DNA of 64,000 nucleotides from an uncultured Halomonas sp. (GTDB lineage Bacteria > Pseudomonadota > Gammaproteobacteria > Pseudomonadales > Halomonadaceae), in contig NZ_CAMPKE010000004.1 of assembly GCF_946887195.1 (NCBI RefSeq), positions 62,001 through 126,000 of the forward strand, in the 5' to 3' direction. The notes below the pieces were generated by a model. The model was not told where the DNA came from. It did no database searches and saw only the letters and a list, made by a program, of their open reading frames with translations. A program made the translations under genes and the position numbers. Within the stretch, counting starts at the first letter, position 1, and the number at the start of each line of letters is the position of its first letter. Below are positions 37,226 to 47,091 of the stretch, in pieces.

Positions 37226-38383
37226 ATGGCTGATACGACCTATCCATTCGACATCCACGCCTGCCCATCGCCGGCGTTTGTGGTCGACGACGCCCTGATG
37301 CGCCGCAACCTGGAGCGGCTGGGTCAGGTCCAGGCGGAGAGCGGCGCCAGGATCCTGCTGGCGCTGAAGGGCTTCGCCATGTGGGACACCTTCCCGCTGG
37401 TGCGCGAGTACCTGGTGGGTACGACCGCCAGCGGGCAGGACGAGGCCCGTCTCGGCTTCGATGCCTTCGGCGGCGAGGTCCACGTCTATTCACCGGCCTT
37501 CACCGCGCCGGAGATGGACGTGGTGCTGCGCTACGCGGATCACCTGAGTTTCAACTCGCCGGGCCAGTGGCGGCGCTTTCGCGACACGGTCGCGGCGGCG
37601 CCGCGCCGAGTCTCCTGCGGGCTGCGGGTCAACCCCGAACACTCGACGGGCGAGGTCGCGCTCTACGACCCCTGCGCGCCGGGTTCCCGGCTCGGCACGC
37701 GGGCGGCGAACCTGAAGCCCGGGGACCTCGACGGGCTGGAGGGGCTGCATTTTCATACGCTGTGCGAGCAGAACAGCGACGCGCTCGAGGAAACGCTGGC
37801 CGCCTTCGAGGACAAGTTCGGCCAGTATCTTGCGGACATGCGCTGGGTGAACTTCGGCGGCGGCCATCACATCACCCGGGCCGATTACGACGTGGCGCGG
37901 CTGGTGCGGGTGATCCGCGACTTCAAGGCGCGTTATCCGCATCTGGACGTCTATCTGGAACCGGGTGAGGCAATCGCTTTGAATACCGGCTTTCTGGTGT
38001 GCAGCGTGCTGGACATCATCGACGATGACGTGCCCAACGTCATACTCGACACCTCCGCCACCGCGCACATGCCGGACGTACTGGAAATGCCCTACCGGCC
38101 CGAGATCATCGGCACCGGCAAGCCGAATGATAAGGCCCACACCTATCGCCTCGGCGGCGGCACCTGCCTGGCCGGCGACGTGATCGGCGACTATTCGTTC
38201 GATGACCCGCTCGCCATCGGCGACCGGCTGGTATTTACCGACATGGCCCACTACACCATGGTCAAGACCACCACTTTCAATGGCATTCGCCTGCCGGCGA
38301 TCTGCCGGGTCGACGAAACGACCCGCGAGGTGCGCACGGTCAAGACTTTTGGTTACGAGGACTATATGCAGCGCTTGAGTTGA
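37226..38383 (+). CDS. nspC: Carboxynorspermidine decarboxylase
   Basis: 385 residues. PLP-dependent, alanine-racemase-fold decarboxylase making norspermidine or spermidine. The PLP lysine is K48 in LLALKGFAMWDTF. Further family motifs: LHFHTLCEQNSDALEE, NFGGGHHITRADYD (glycine loop), EPGEAIALNTG, and GGTCLAGDVIGDYSFD with the second-subunit Cys/Asp. It is co-transcribed with the synthase. The local sequence looks slightly more GC-rich than its neighbours. Confidence 0.95.
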   Translation: MADTTYPFDIHACPSPAFVVDDALMRRNLERLGQVQAESGARILLALKGFAMWDTFPLVREYLVGTTASGQDEARLGFDAFGGEVHVYSPAFTAPEMDVVLRYADHLSFNSPGQWRRFRDTVAAAPRRVSCGLRVNPEHSTGEVALYDPCAPGSRLGTRAANLKPGDLDGLEGLHFHTLCEQNSDALEETLAAFEDKFGQYLADMRWVNFGGGHHITRADYDVARLVRVIRDFKARYPHLDVYLEPGEAIALNTGFLVCSVLDIIDDDVPNVILDTSATAHMPDVLEMPYRPEIIGTGKPNDKAHTYRLGGGTCLAGDVIGDYSFDDPLAIGDRLVFTDMAHYTMVKTTTFNGIRLPAICRVDETTREVRTVKTFGYEDYMQRLS

Positions 38384-38442
38384 GTCGGGAGCAGAGGATC
38401 CGCTGTGCTAAAGCAGAGATTTTGGCATCCGGTCAGGCTTGA

Positions 38443-38757
38443 TTATGCAGCGTGCAACGGCTTGATTCGGGCAACCTCGTCTTTAACCGACTGGGCTGCC
38501 GTCCAAAGATCGACTGCACGCTGCGCGTTTAGCCAGAACTCTGGAGAATTACCAAATAGACGGCCAAGCCGAAGTGCCATTTCCGGGCTGACTGCACGTC
38601 GCTCACGCAGCAGTTCATTCACGGATTGACGAGAAACGCCTATCGCCTCAGCTAGCCCCGCCACGGTCAATCCATAGTCAGAGATAAAATCTTCTCGCAG
38701 CATTTCACCGGGATGCGTCGGCTTGCGTTGCATGCCGGCAGTGTTGGGAATAGCCAT
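38443..38757 (-). CDS. higA: HigA-family antitoxin (HTH Xre)
   Basis: 104 residues from ATG 38757. HTH motif GLTVAGLAEAIGVSRQSVNELL, preceded by the HigA signature PTHPGEMLREDF and followed by RRAVSPEMALRLGRLFGNSPEFWLN. It should bind and neutralise the toxin encoded 13 bases upstream and repress the operon at the palindrome near 39075. Gene order toxin-antitoxin is the higBA order. Confidence 0.93.
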   Translation of the reverse strand: MAIPNTAGMQRKPTHPGEMLREDFISDYGLTVAGLAEAIGVSRQSVNELLRERRAVSPEMALRLGRLFGNSPEFWLNAQRAVDLWTAAQSVKDEVARIKPLHAA

Positions 38758-38770
38758 GCTCGTTACCTCA

Positions 38771-39052
38771 TTAGTGGTAGTCGCACACTTCGACGTCGTA
38801 TGCGTCGCCGTCTTCAAAACGAAAGCAGATACGCCATTGGGTATTGACTGAAATGGCATGCTGCCCCTTCCGATCGCCGGAAAGCGCGTGGAGCCGATTA
38901 CCCGGTGGAACTTTCAAATCGTCCAGTTGCTCAGCCAAATGAACATACTCAAGTTTACGGGCAGCCCTTGGAGCAATATCAGAAGAAAACTTCTTTGACC
39001 TCCCCTTGGAATAGAGCTCTTGGGTACGCTTGTCCGCGAAGGTTTTGATCAT
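38771..39052 (-). CDS. higB: HigB/GraT-type toxin (RelE superfamily)
   Basis: 93 residues. A ribosome-dependent mRNA endonuclease family. Signature segments: MIKTFADKRTQELYSKG, LHALSGDRKGQHAISVN and WRICFRFEDGDAYDVEVCDYH at the C terminus. It precedes the antitoxin gene by 13 bases. The ribosome-binding site is weak. The promoter must lie in the roughly 140-base gap to metG, which contains the perfect operator-like palindrome. Confidence 0.93.
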   Translation of the reverse strand: MIKTFADKRTQELYSKGRSKKFSSDIAPRAARKLEYVHLAEQLDDLKVPPGNRLHALSGDRKGQHAISVNTQWRICFRFEDGDAYDVEVCDYH

Positions 39053-39068
39053 GCCATAAAATGTAGCC

Positions 39069-39080
39069 TGTCACGTGACA
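39069..39080. promoter_or_regulatory. Perfect palindrome upstream of higBA
   Basis: TGTCACGTGACA, a perfect 12-bp inverted repeat 17-28 bases upstream of the higB start. Toxin-antitoxin operons are normally autorepressed at such palindromes by the antitoxin's HTH domain, so this is the likely HigA operator. Confidence 0.7.
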
Positions 39081-39194
39081 AACGTCAACCCAAACCACCC
39101 CCATCACGCCTCATGCCCCACCTTCACGGGTGCAGTCGGACCTCATCAGGGCTACAATCGGGGGTCTGATTTTCTTGGGAATTCCAGAGCCACC

Positions 39195-41237
39195 ATGTCG
39201 AATAGCGAAAGCGCCAAGCGCAAGATCCTGGTCACCAGTGCCCTGCCCTACGCCAATGGCTCGATCCACCTGGGTCACCTTCTGGAGTACATCCAGACCG
39301 ATATCTGGGTGCGCTTTCAGAAGAGCCGTGGCAACGAGTGCCATTACGTGTGTGCCGACGATGCCCACGGCACCGCGATCATGCTGCGCGCCGAGATGGA
39401 GGGCGTCACCTCCGAGCAGCTGATCGAGCGCGTCTCCAAGGAGCACCAGGCGGATTTTGCACGCTTCGGCGTGGCGTTCGACAACTACCACTCCACGCAT
39501 TCGGAAGAGAACCGCATCCACAGCGAGCGCATCTACACCGCGCTGCGCGATGCCGGGCACATCGCGACTCGCGATATCGAGCAGATGTACGACCCGGTAA
39601 AGGGGCTGTTTCTCGCCGATCGCTTCATCAAGGGCACTTGCCCCAAGTGCAAGACGCCGGATCAGTACGGTGACAACTGCGAGGCGTGTGGCGCGACCTA
39701 TACCCCCGCGGAGCTGATCGATCCGGTTTCGGCGATTTCCGGCGCCACGCCGGAAGTGCGCAGTTCCACCCACTATTTCTTCAAGCTGCCCGATTTTGCC
39801 GAGTTCCTGAAAGGCTGGATTCATCCCGGCCACGTCCAGCCGCAAATCGCCAACAAGCTGCAGGAGTGGTTCGAGTCGGGACTGAACGAGTGGGACATCT
39901 CCCGTGACGCGCCCTACTTCGGCTTCGAGATCCCCGATGCGCCGGGCAAGTATTTCTACGTGTGGCTGGATGCGCCGATCGGCTACCTGGCCAGCTTCCA
40001 GAACCTGTGCGACCGCGAAGGCATCGATTTCGACAGCTACTGGAAGAGGGATTCCGAGGCCGAGGTCTATCACTTTATCGGCAAGGATATCGTCTATTTC
40101 CACGCGCTGTTCTGGCCGGCGATGCTCGAAGGCGCGGGCCTGCGCACGCCAACCGGGGTCAATTGTCACGGCTTCGTCACCGTCAATGGCGCGAAGATGT
40201 CCAAGTCGCGCGGCACCTTCATCAAGGCCGAGACCTACGCCGAATACCTGAACCCGGAGTACCTGCGCTACTACTTTGCCGCCAAGCTGACTTCCGGTGT
40301 CGACGATCTCGATCTCAACCTCGAAGACTTCGCCTACCGCGTGAACTCCGACCTGGTCGGCAAGGTGGTCAACATCGCCAGCCGCTGCGCCGGATTCGTC
40401 AAGAAACTCGGCGATGGCACGCTCGCCGAGTCATGCGCCGAGCCTGAGCTGATGACCCGCTTCATTGCCGCTGGCGACGAAATCGCCGAGCACTTCGAGT
40501 CGCGCGAATTCGGCCGCGCGATGCGCAGGATCATGGAGCTCGCCGACGAGGCCAACACCTACATCGCCGACAAGGAGCCGTGGGTGTTGGCCAAGCAGGA
40601 AGGTCGCGAGCAGGAGGTGCTGGACATCTGCTCGGTGGGCATCAACCTGTTCCGCCAATTGATGGTCTACCTCGCCCCGGTGGTACCGAAGATGGCTCAC
40701 GACGCTCAGGCTTTCCTCAATCTCGATAGCCTCGATTGGCAGTCCCGATGTGAGGTACTGGAAGGCCACGTCATCGGCAAGTTCAAGCCGCTGATGACCC
40801 GCATCGAGCGTGACAAGATCGATGCGATGATCGACGCTTCCAAGGAGGTCCTGGCGGAGGAGAAGAAACTGAAAGAAACCGCAAAAGGCCCGCTGGCGGA
40901 CAATCCCATCGCCGATGAAATCGGCTTCGATGACTTCGCCAAGATCGATTTGCGCATCGTGCGCATCGCCAAGGCGGAGTACGTCGAGGGCGCCGACAAG
41001 TTGCTCAAACTGACGCTCGATCTCGGCGGCGAAACGCGCACGGTGTTCTCCGGCATCCGCTCGGCCTACGCCCCCGAAGCGCTGGAAGGTCACCTGACGG
41101 TGATGGTCGCCAACCTGGCGCCACGCAAGATGCGCTTCGGCGTCTCGGAGGGCATGGTGCTGGCCGCCGGCGACGGCGATGGCATCTACCTGCTCGAGCC
41201 GCATAGCGGTGCCGAGCCGGGCCAGCGCGTGACTTGA
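39195..41237 (+). CDS. metG: Methionyl-tRNA synthetase
   Basis: 680 residues from ATG 39195 (E. coli 677). HIGH signature HLGH in [12 protein letters not shown], Zn-binding four-cysteine knuckle [23 protein letters not shown] in [12 protein letters not shown], and a C-terminal EMAP/Trbp111 tRNA-binding domain ([22 protein letters not shown]) that dimerises the enzyme. The frame is open to 39075, but that region is the higBA control region, not MetG. TACAAT at 39153-39158 is a possible -10. Confidence 0.97.
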   Translation: MSNSESAKRKILVTSALPYANGSIHLGHLLEYIQTDIWVRFQKSRGNECHYVCADDAHGTAIMLRAEMEGVTSEQLIERVSKEHQADFARFGVAFDNYHSTHSEENRIHSERIYTALRDAGHIATRDIEQMYDPVKGLFLADRFIKGTCPKCKTPDQYGDNCEACGATYTPAELIDPVSAISGATPEVRSSTHYFFKLPDFAEFLKGWIHPGHVQPQIANKLQEWFESGLNEWDISRDAPYFGFEIPDAPGKYFYVWLDAPIGYLASFQNLCDREGIDFDSYWKRDSEAEVYHFIGKDIVYFHALFWPAMLEGAGLRTPTGVNCHGFVTVNGAKMSKSRGTFIKAETYAEYLNPEYLRYYFAAKLTSGVDDLDLNLEDFAYRVNSDLVGKVVNIASRCAGFVKKLGDGTLAESCAEPELMTRFIAAGDEIAEHFESREFGRAMRRIMELADEANTYIADKEPWVLAKQEGREQEVLDICSVGINLFRQLMVYLAPVVPKMAHDAQAFLNLDSLDWQSRCEVLEGHVIGKFKPLMTRIERDKIDAMIDASKEVLAEEKKLKETAKGPLADNPIADEIGFDDFAKIDLRIVRIAKAEYVEGADKLLKLTLDLGGETRTVFSGIRSAYAPEALEGHLTVMVANLAPRKMRFGVSEGMVLAAGDGDGIYLLEPHSGAEPGQRVT

Positions 41238-41253
41238 TACCCCGATGAGTCGT

Positions 41254-41283
41254 CATGAGCACGGGGCTTGCCCCGCGCTCATG
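41254..41283 (+). terminator. Possible terminator of metG
   Basis: CATGAGC-A-CGGGGC, loop TT, GCCCCG-C-GCTCATG forms a 13-bp stem with one mismatch, 17 bases after the metG stop. No T run follows, so termination is not certain. Confidence 0.5.
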
Positions 41284-41434
41284 GCCATACCCCACCGCCG
41301 GCTTCCTCCGCCGCCGTTTTCGCACCCACCTTGTGAAAATTCGATTCAACTTTAGCGCACCGCCGCCGATAAACAGGTATCGATGTGCTGAGTTGCCCAC
41401 TCCTGCACGTCATTCACCGTGACAGCGATTTCCA

Positions 41435-43030
41435 ATGACTCGAATTCTGACCTCACTGCGTTACCGCTTCTTCCTGGCACTGGGCGTGGTATTGCTGCTG
41501 GCCCTCGCGGCGCTGGGAGTCATCGCGCAGCAGTTGGTCATTCCCGTGTTGCTCGCCAAGGAGAACGACTTCGCCAGCGCCGAACTCGATCGGGCACGCC
41601 GCGCCATCGACAACGAAATGCATCATTTGAGCCTACTCAACAAGGACTGGGCGACCTGGGACGACAGCTACGCCTTCCTGCAGGGCCAGGGGGAGGATTA
41701 CCTGGAAGCCAACCTGGTCGACGGGTTGGTCTTCGAAGATGCCAATCTCGGCATGATGATATTTCTCGAGGCCGACGGCACGCCATACCGGGTCGCGGGG
41801 CTCGCGCCCGAGACCGATGCCTATACTTCCTGCCCCGGGCTGGATGGCGATTGCTTCTGGGCGGAGCCGATCGTGGCGTCACTGCAAAAGCATATCGCCG
41901 AAGGGATCGACCAGGACACCCAAGCCTGGTTGAATGCCGAACCGCAGCGCTCGATGGTCAGTGTCTGGCCTGTCGTCAAGAGTGACGGCAGCGGGCCGGC
42001 AATCGGTTGGCTTGCCATGGTGCGCGCCATCGATGGCGACTGGCTCACACGACTCAAGGAAAGCACCGGGATCGAACTCGCGCTGAATGTCGTCAAGACT
42101 ACCGGCTCGCGATTGCCAACGACATCCATTGAGCGCGTCGACTCCGAGACCATGATCGCGACCCGCGCCATCGAAGCCGCCCCGCGAGGGTACCATCTGG
42201 AAATGCGCGCCACGCTGCCCCGGCAAAGTTTCAAGGCCAGTATCGAGACGTTTCGTTTTGCGCTGTATTGGACCGTTGGCCTGCTCGTCGTGGTGGTCGT
42301 CGTGGTGCTGATTCTATTGGAGCGCATGGTTCTTGCGCCGCTGCGCCAGTTCGCCGCCTTCACCCAGCATCTGCAATGTCATGGTGGCAGTGCGAATGGC
42401 ACGCCACCCGCCTTGCTGGCACGCCGCGATGAAATCGGCATGCTGGCCAGGGAGTTCCAGCACCTCATCGATTACCAGCAGCGCAGGACATCGACCCTCG
42501 TCGAGCTATCGCAGCGCGACCCGCTCACCGGCCTGGCGAACCGGCGCCTGTTCGATGAATATCTGGGCAATATGCTCGATGCCACCAATAGTGGAAGCCA
42601 ACCGGTGGCGCTGCTGATGGTCGATATCGATAATTTCAAGGCCTACAACGACCATTACGGTCACCCGGCCGGTGATGCCTGCCTGCGCACCATCGCCGAG
42701 GCGATGCGTCAGCAGTTCCACCAGCATCAGCAATTGGTGGCGCGCACCGGCGGTGAGGAATTCAGCATCATCTTGCCGATAGACACCATCGAATCGAGTA
42801 TCGATCAGGCCGAGAATTTGCGTAGCGCCATAGAGCGGTTGGCGCTGCCTCACGCCGCCTCGCCATCGGGCTCGGTGGTCACGATCAGTATCGGGCTGGC
42901 ATTCACTACAGCCGATCACCCGCTCGGCGCGGAACGTCTGATTCGCGCCGCCGACAACGCCTTGTACCGCGCCAAGCAGACCGGGCGCAATCGCGTCAGC
43001 CAGGACTCTCTCGATACCCTGCCCGAGTGA
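41435..43030 (+). CDS. CHASE4-HAMP diguanylate cyclase
   Basis: 531 residues. A membrane helix (about 12-34) leads to a periplasmic CHASE4 sensor (LNKDWATWDDSYAFLQG is typical), a second helix (about 275-298, LLVVVVVVVLILLE), a HAMP linker and a GGDEF domain. Active site RTGGEEF. The I-site position reads HQHQQ, so the RxxD inhibition site is missing and product feedback at that site is unlikely. It should make c-di-GMP upon an extracytoplasmic signal. It lies between metG and the rsx operon but ends before the rsx promoter. Confidence 0.92.
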   Translation: MTRILTSLRYRFFLALGVVLLLALAALGVIAQQLVIPVLLAKENDFASAELDRARRAIDNEMHHLSLLNKDWATWDDSYAFLQGQGEDYLEANLVDGLVFEDANLGMMIFLEADGTPYRVAGLAPETDAYTSCPGLDGDCFWAEPIVASLQKHIAEGIDQDTQAWLNAEPQRSMVSVWPVVKSDGSGPAIGWLAMVRAIDGDWLTRLKESTGIELALNVVKTTGSRLPTTSIERVDSETMIATRAIEAAPRGYHLEMRATLPRQSFKASIETFRFALYWTVGLLVVVVVVVLILLERMVLAPLRQFAAFTQHLQCHGGSANGTPPALLARRDEIGMLAREFQHLIDYQQRRTSTLVELSQRDPLTGLANRRLFDEYLGNMLDATNSGSQPVALLMVDIDNFKAYNDHYGHPAGDACLRTIAEAMRQQFHQHQQLVARTGGEEFSIILPIDTIESSIDQAENLRSAIERLALPHAASPSGSVVTISIGLAFTTADHPLGAERLIRAADNALYRAKQTGRNRVSQDSLDTLPE

Positions 43031-43051
43031 CCCCACCGGGCGGGCAGCGGT

Positions 43052-43079
43052 ATGACAGTCTGAGTCGACGGCGTATAAT
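43052..43079 (+). promoter_or_regulatory. Promoter of the rsx operon
   Basis: ATGACA (43052-43057), 16-base spacer, perfect TATAAT (43074-43079). This near-consensus sigma-70 promoter lies 72 bases upstream of rsxA, and no other promoter is apparent. Confidence 0.75.
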
Positions 43080-43150
43080 GCCGGCCTGATCTCCGCTCTT
43101 GTCGCGGCTCTGGCAAGCGCAGCGCCGGCGCCGACTCTGATTGGCTGACA

Positions 43151-43732
43151 ATGACCCACTATCTCCTGATCCTGGTTAGCACCGTTCTGGTCAACAATTT
43201 CGTGCTGGTGCAGTTTCTCGGGCTGTGCCCGTTCATGGGCGTGTCCAACAAGCTCGAGTCGGCGATGGGCATGTCGCTGGCCACCACCTTCGTGCTGACG
43301 CTGTCGTCGATCGCCAGCTACCTGACGTTTCATTACCTGCTCGCCCCGCTGGGTCTCGAGTACCTGCGCACCATCGCCTTTATCATGGTCATCGCGGTCG
43401 TGGTGCAGTTCACCGAGATGATGGTCAGAAAGACCAGCCCGCTGCTTTATCAGGTGCTGGGTATCTTTCTGCCGCTGATCACCACCAACTGCGCGGTGCT
43501 GGGCGTGGCGCTGCTATCGCTGAACCGCCAGTCGAGCTTCATGGAAGCCACGCTGTTCGGCTTCGGCGCCGCGCTGGGTTTCTCGCTGGTGCTGATACTG
43601 TTCGCGGCGATGCGCGAGCGGCTGGCCGTCGCCGACGTGCCCCGGCCCTTTCGTGGCGCGGCGATCGCCATGATCACCGCCAGCCTGATGTCGCTGGCTT
43701 TCATGGGCTTCACCGGCCTGGTGCAGGTGTAG
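43151..43732 (+). CDS. rsxA: Electron transport complex subunit RsxA/RnfA
   Basis: 193 residues, six membrane helices, the size of E. coli RsxA. Begins [19 protein letters not shown] and has the family segments [18 protein letters not shown] and [16 protein letters not shown], with the paired helix cysteines that hold an Fe-S cluster between RsxA and RsxE. First gene of a tight six-gene operon for an inner-membrane ferredoxin:NAD(P)H oxidoreductase coupled to ion flow. Confidence 0.97.
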   Translation: MTHYLLILVSTVLVNNFVLVQFLGLCPFMGVSNKLESAMGMSLATTFVLTLSSIASYLTFHYLLAPLGLEYLRTIAFIMVIAVVVQFTEMMVRKTSPLLYQVLGIFLPLITTNCAVLGVALLSLNRQSSFMEATLFGFGAALGFSLVLILFAAMRERLAVADVPRPFRGAAIAMITASLMSLAFMGFTGLVQV

Positions 43733-43734
43733 GC

Positions 43735-44268
43735 ATGCTCGAGTTGCTCAGCGATAACGGCATCGTCGTCGCCATCGCCGCCCTGTTGGGCCTGGCGGTG
43801 GCATTCGGTGCGCTACTCGGTTTCGCCGGCCAGTATTTCAAGGTCGAGGGCGACCCGGTGGCCGAGCGAGTCGATGCCCTGCTGCCGCAGACCCAGTGCG
43901 GCCAGTGCGGCTACCCTGGCTGCAAGCCCTATGCCGAGGCTATCGTCCAGGGCGACGAGATCAACAAGTGCCCACCGGGTGGCGAAGCCACCATCATCGC
44001 GCTGGCCGACCTGTTGGGTCGTGAAATCAAACCGCTGGATGGCGACGCGCAGGCCGAGCCTCTGGTCGCTTATATCCGTGAGGATGAGTGTATCGGCTGC
44101 ACCAAGTGCATTCAGGCCTGCCCGGTGGATGCCATTCTCGGCGCCGCCAGGTTCATGCATACCGTGATCGTCGATGAATGCACCGGCTGCGATCTTTGTG
44201 TCGAGCCCTGCCCGATCGATTGCATTGATATGCTGCCGCGCCCCAGCGAGGTACACATGCATGGCTGA
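43735..44268 (+). CDS. rsxB: Electron transport complex subunit RsxB/RnfB
   Basis: 177 residues from ATG 43735, two bases after rsxA. An N-terminal membrane helix (about 8-30) is followed by the four-Cys motif [15 protein letters not shown] and two ferredoxin-type clusters ([14 protein letters not shown] and [14 protein letters not shown]). It transfers electrons into the complex. A longer in-frame stretch upstream overlaps rsxA and is not part of the gene. Confidence 0.97.
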   Translation: MLELLSDNGIVVAIAALLGLAVAFGALLGFAGQYFKVEGDPVAERVDALLPQTQCGQCGYPGCKPYAEAIVQGDEINKCPPGGEATIIALADLLGREIKPLDGDAQAEPLVAYIREDECIGCTKCIQACPVDAILGAARFMHTVIVDECTGCDLCVEPCPIDCIDMLPRPSEVHMHG

Positions 44269-46024
44269 GGCGAGCTTCCCCGGTGGCATTCATCCGCCCG
44301 AGCGCAAGGCGCGCTCCACCCGCACGCCGCTGGCTACGGCGCCGCTGCCGCGCCGCGTGACGATACCCTTGGTGCAGCATATCGGCATGCCTGCCGAGCC
44401 GCTCGTCAGCATCGGCCAGCGAGTACGCACCGGCGAGGTGATCGCCCGCGCCCAAGGCATGGTCTCCGCCCATGTGCATGCCAGCATCACCGGGATCGTC
44501 AGCGCCATCGAGGAGTACCCCGTGCCGCATCCCTCGGCGGCGGTGGGCGAATCCCGCGCGCTGTGTATCGTCATCGACGGTGAATCCGGTAACGCCGACG
44601 AGGGCTTCGGCGAGTTAAAGCAGAAGGAGGATTGGCTGCGCATGCCGCCGCTGAACTGGCGCGAAAATGATGACGACACCCTAATCGCGCGATTGCGCGA
44701 ATCCGGTGTGGTCGGCCTGGGTGGCGCGGGTTTCCCCACCGCCGTGAAAGCGCAGGTGCGCCAGCGTCACGCGATCGATACGCTGATCGTCAATGCCGCC
44801 GAGTGCGAGCCCTATATCACCGCCGACGACATGGCGCTGCGCACGTATACTGCGGACATTCTCGAAGGTGCACGATTACTGGCAAGGCTCTGTGGTGCCG
44901 AGCGCATCCTGATCGGCATCGAAGACAACAAGTCCGATGCCATCGATGCGTTGCGCCAAGCACTCGGCAACCCATCCGACGACGACACGGCATCCATCGC
45001 TGTGAAGGTAATCGCGACCCACTATCCCAGCGGCGGCGAAAAGCAGTTGGTGCAGTTGCTGACCGGTCGCGAAGTGCCTTCACGTGGGCTGCCGGCGGAT
45101 GTCGGCGTGTTGTGCCATAACCCCGGCACCCTGCTCGCCGCGCTACGTGCCGTGCGCGATGGCGAGCCGCTGATCTCGCGGATCATCACCCTGACCGGCG
45201 AAGCGCTGGAACGCCCCGGTAACGTCGTGGCGCGAATCGGCACGCCGATACACGAATTGCTGGCCTTCGCCGGCCTGCAATCCGAGCGCCTTTCCCGGCT
45301 GATCATGGGCGGGCCGATGATGGGCGTGGCACTGGACAGCGACGCCCTGCCTCTGGTCAAGACCGGCAACTGCCTGATCGCCGCCACGACCGAAGAGCTC
45401 CCCCCGGCGCCGCCCGAGCAACCCTGCATTCGCTGCGGTGCCTGCGAGACGGCCTGCCCGGCCTCGCTGCTGCCTCAACAACTCTACTGGTTCAGCAAGG
45501 GCCGCGAGTACGACAAGGCCGAACTCTTCAACCTGTTCGACTGCATCGAATGCGGCGCTTGCGCCTATGTTTGCCCCAGCCATATTCCGCTGGTGAACTA
45601 CTACCGTGCCAGCAAGCGTGAGATTCGCGCCCGTGAGCAGGATGCCCGCAGGGCCGAGCACGCGCGCCATCGCTTCGAATTTCGCCAGGCCCGCCTCGCC
45701 CGCGAGGAGGCCGAGAGAGAAGCCAGGCGGCAGGCGCGCGCTCGCCAGCTAAAGCAAGTGGCCTCTGCTGAGCCGCCGGCATCGAGCGCTGGGGATCATC
45801 AGGCCCGGATCAAGAAGCTGAGAATCGCCCAGGCCGCCGCCAGGGCCGCGGTCAAGAAAGCCGAGAAGAGCCTGGCCCGCGCCAGCGAGGCCAACCAGAG
45901 CGGGGCAGTCGAGCTGGAGGACCTGGAAACCCAGCTCGCCACCGCCAGGGAAAATCTGCATGCCACCGAGACGCGGCTGACGGCGCTGCAAGTTCAGGCC
46001 AGTGACGAGGTATCGCCGCAATGA
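44261..46024 (+). CDS. rsxC: Electron transport complex subunit RsxC/RnfC
   Basis: 587 residues from ATG 44261, overlapping rsxB by eight bases. NADH-binding and FMN-type subunit: [15 protein letters not shown] (nucleotide loop), [13 protein letters not shown], and two 4Fe-4S motifs [12 protein letters not shown] and [12 protein letters not shown] (about 395-440). The C-terminal 130 residues are an Ala/Arg/Lys/Glu-rich helix ([16 protein letters not shown]). E. coli RsxC has a longer Ala-rich tail, so the tail is shortened here. Confidence 0.97.
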   Translation: MAEASFPGGIHPPERKARSTRTPLATAPLPRRVTIPLVQHIGMPAEPLVSIGQRVRTGEVIARAQGMVSAHVHASITGIVSAIEEYPVPHPSAAVGESRALCIVIDGESGNADEGFGELKQKEDWLRMPPLNWRENDDDTLIARLRESGVVGLGGAGFPTAVKAQVRQRHAIDTLIVNAAECEPYITADDMALRTYTADILEGARLLARLCGAERILIGIEDNKSDAIDALRQALGNPSDDDTASIAVKVIATHYPSGGEKQLVQLLTGREVPSRGLPADVGVLCHNPGTLLAALRAVRDGEPLISRIITLTGEALERPGNVVARIGTPIHELLAFAGLQSERLSRLIMGGPMMGVALDSDALPLVKTGNCLIAATTEELPPAPPEQPCIRCGACETACPASLLPQQLYWFSKGREYDKAELFNLFDCIECGACAYVCPSHIPLVNYYRASKREIRAREQDARRAEHARHRFEFRQARLAREEAEREARRQARARQLKQVASAEPPASSAGDHQARIKKLRIAQAAARAAVKKAEKSLARASEANQSGAVELEDLETQLATARENLHATETRLTALQVQASDEVSPQ

Positions 46025-47091
46025 GCTTGATGCACGCCAGCTCACCGCATTCTCACGCGGCGACCTCTACCGGCCAGATCATGCGTTGGGTGCTGATCGC
46101 CACCCTGCCAGGCATTGCGGCACAGGCCCGGTTCTTCGGCTGGGGCATTGTCCTCAATGTGCTGTTCGCCGCCGGGCTCGGCGTTCTTCTGGAAGCGCTG
46201 ATACTGCGTCTGCGCTCGCGCCCATCGAGCCTGACGCTGCGCGACAATAGCGCGCTGGTGACTGGCGTATTGCTGGGAGTATCGCTGCCGCCCTTCGTGC
46301 CGTGGTGGCTGATTGCGGTCGGCATGGTCGCAGCCATCGTCGTCGCCAAGCAGCTCTTCGGCGGGCTGGGTCAGAACCCGTTCAATCCGGCGATGGTCGG
46401 CTACGCGCTGCTGCTGATCGCCTTTCCGCTACCGATGACGCAGTGGGCCGCCCCGCACGGGCTGCTCGGCCCCGAAGCTATTTCGATGGGTGAATCGCTG
46501 GGCTATTTCCTTGGCCTGGCAAGCCCCGCCGATGCGATGACCGGCGCCACACCGCTCGATGCCTTCAAGCACAAACCCGAGGCGATTCTCGCCAGCGAGT
46601 TCTGGGCCGGAAAGCCACTGCCGCCCGGCACACTGAATGCCTGGCACAGTGTCGCCTTGGCCTGGCTGGCCGGCGGTGCGCTGCTGTTATTCAAACGCAT
46701 CGTCAGCTGGCACATTCCGCTGAGCATGCTCGGCGCCATCGCGCTGATTGCTACGCTCATGTTTGCCGGCGACCCCAGCCATCACGGCAGCCCGCTGTTT
46801 CATCTGCTTGGCGGCGCGGCGATCTTCGGCGCCTTTTTCATCGCCACCGATCCGGTCAGCGCCGCCACCAGCCGCAAGGGCAAGCTCTACTACGGTGCCG
46901 GAATCGGCATCCTGGTCATGGTGATTCGCACCTTCGGTGCCTACCCGGATGCCGTGGCCTTCGCCGTGCTATTGATGAATTTCGCCGTGCCGTTCATCGA
47001 TTACTACACCCAACCGCGCACCTACGGCCATAACCGGCCCAATCGTGGCATCAAGGTCAGGCAGATCGACGATGACGAGAGCGCGCAATGA
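46021..47091 (+). CDS. rsxD: Electron transport complex subunit RsxD/RnfD
   Basis: 356 residues, about nine membrane helices. Carries the covalently bound FMN threonine in the motif GATPLDAFK (TGATPLDAF). It also has GLGQNPFNPAMVGYALLLI and GAFFIATDPVSAATSRKG, typical of RnfD/NqrB. Overlaps rsxC by four bases (ATGA) and rsxG by four bases. Confidence 0.97.
   Translation: MSLMHASSPHSHAATSTGQIMRWVLIATLPGIAAQARFFGWGIVLNVLFAAGLGVLLEALILRLRSRPSSLTLRDNSALVTGVLLGVSLPPFVPWWLIAVGMVAAIVVAKQLFGGLGQNPFNPAMVGYALLLIAFPLPMTQWAAPHGLLGPEAISMGESLGYFLGLASPADAMTGATPLDAFKHKPEAILASEFWAGKPLPPGTLNAWHSVALAWLAGGALLLFKRIVSWHIPLSMLGAIALIATLMFAGDPSHHGSPLFHLLGGAAIFGAFFIATDPVSAATSRKGKLYYGAGIGILVMVIRTFGAYPDAVAFAVLLMNFAVPFIDYYTQPRTYGHNRPNRGIKVRQIDDDESAQ

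Noticed and set aside
39075..39194. Upstream extension of the metG frame
   Set aside because: It crosses the higBA palindrome and encodes no part of known MetG; the family start is at 39195.
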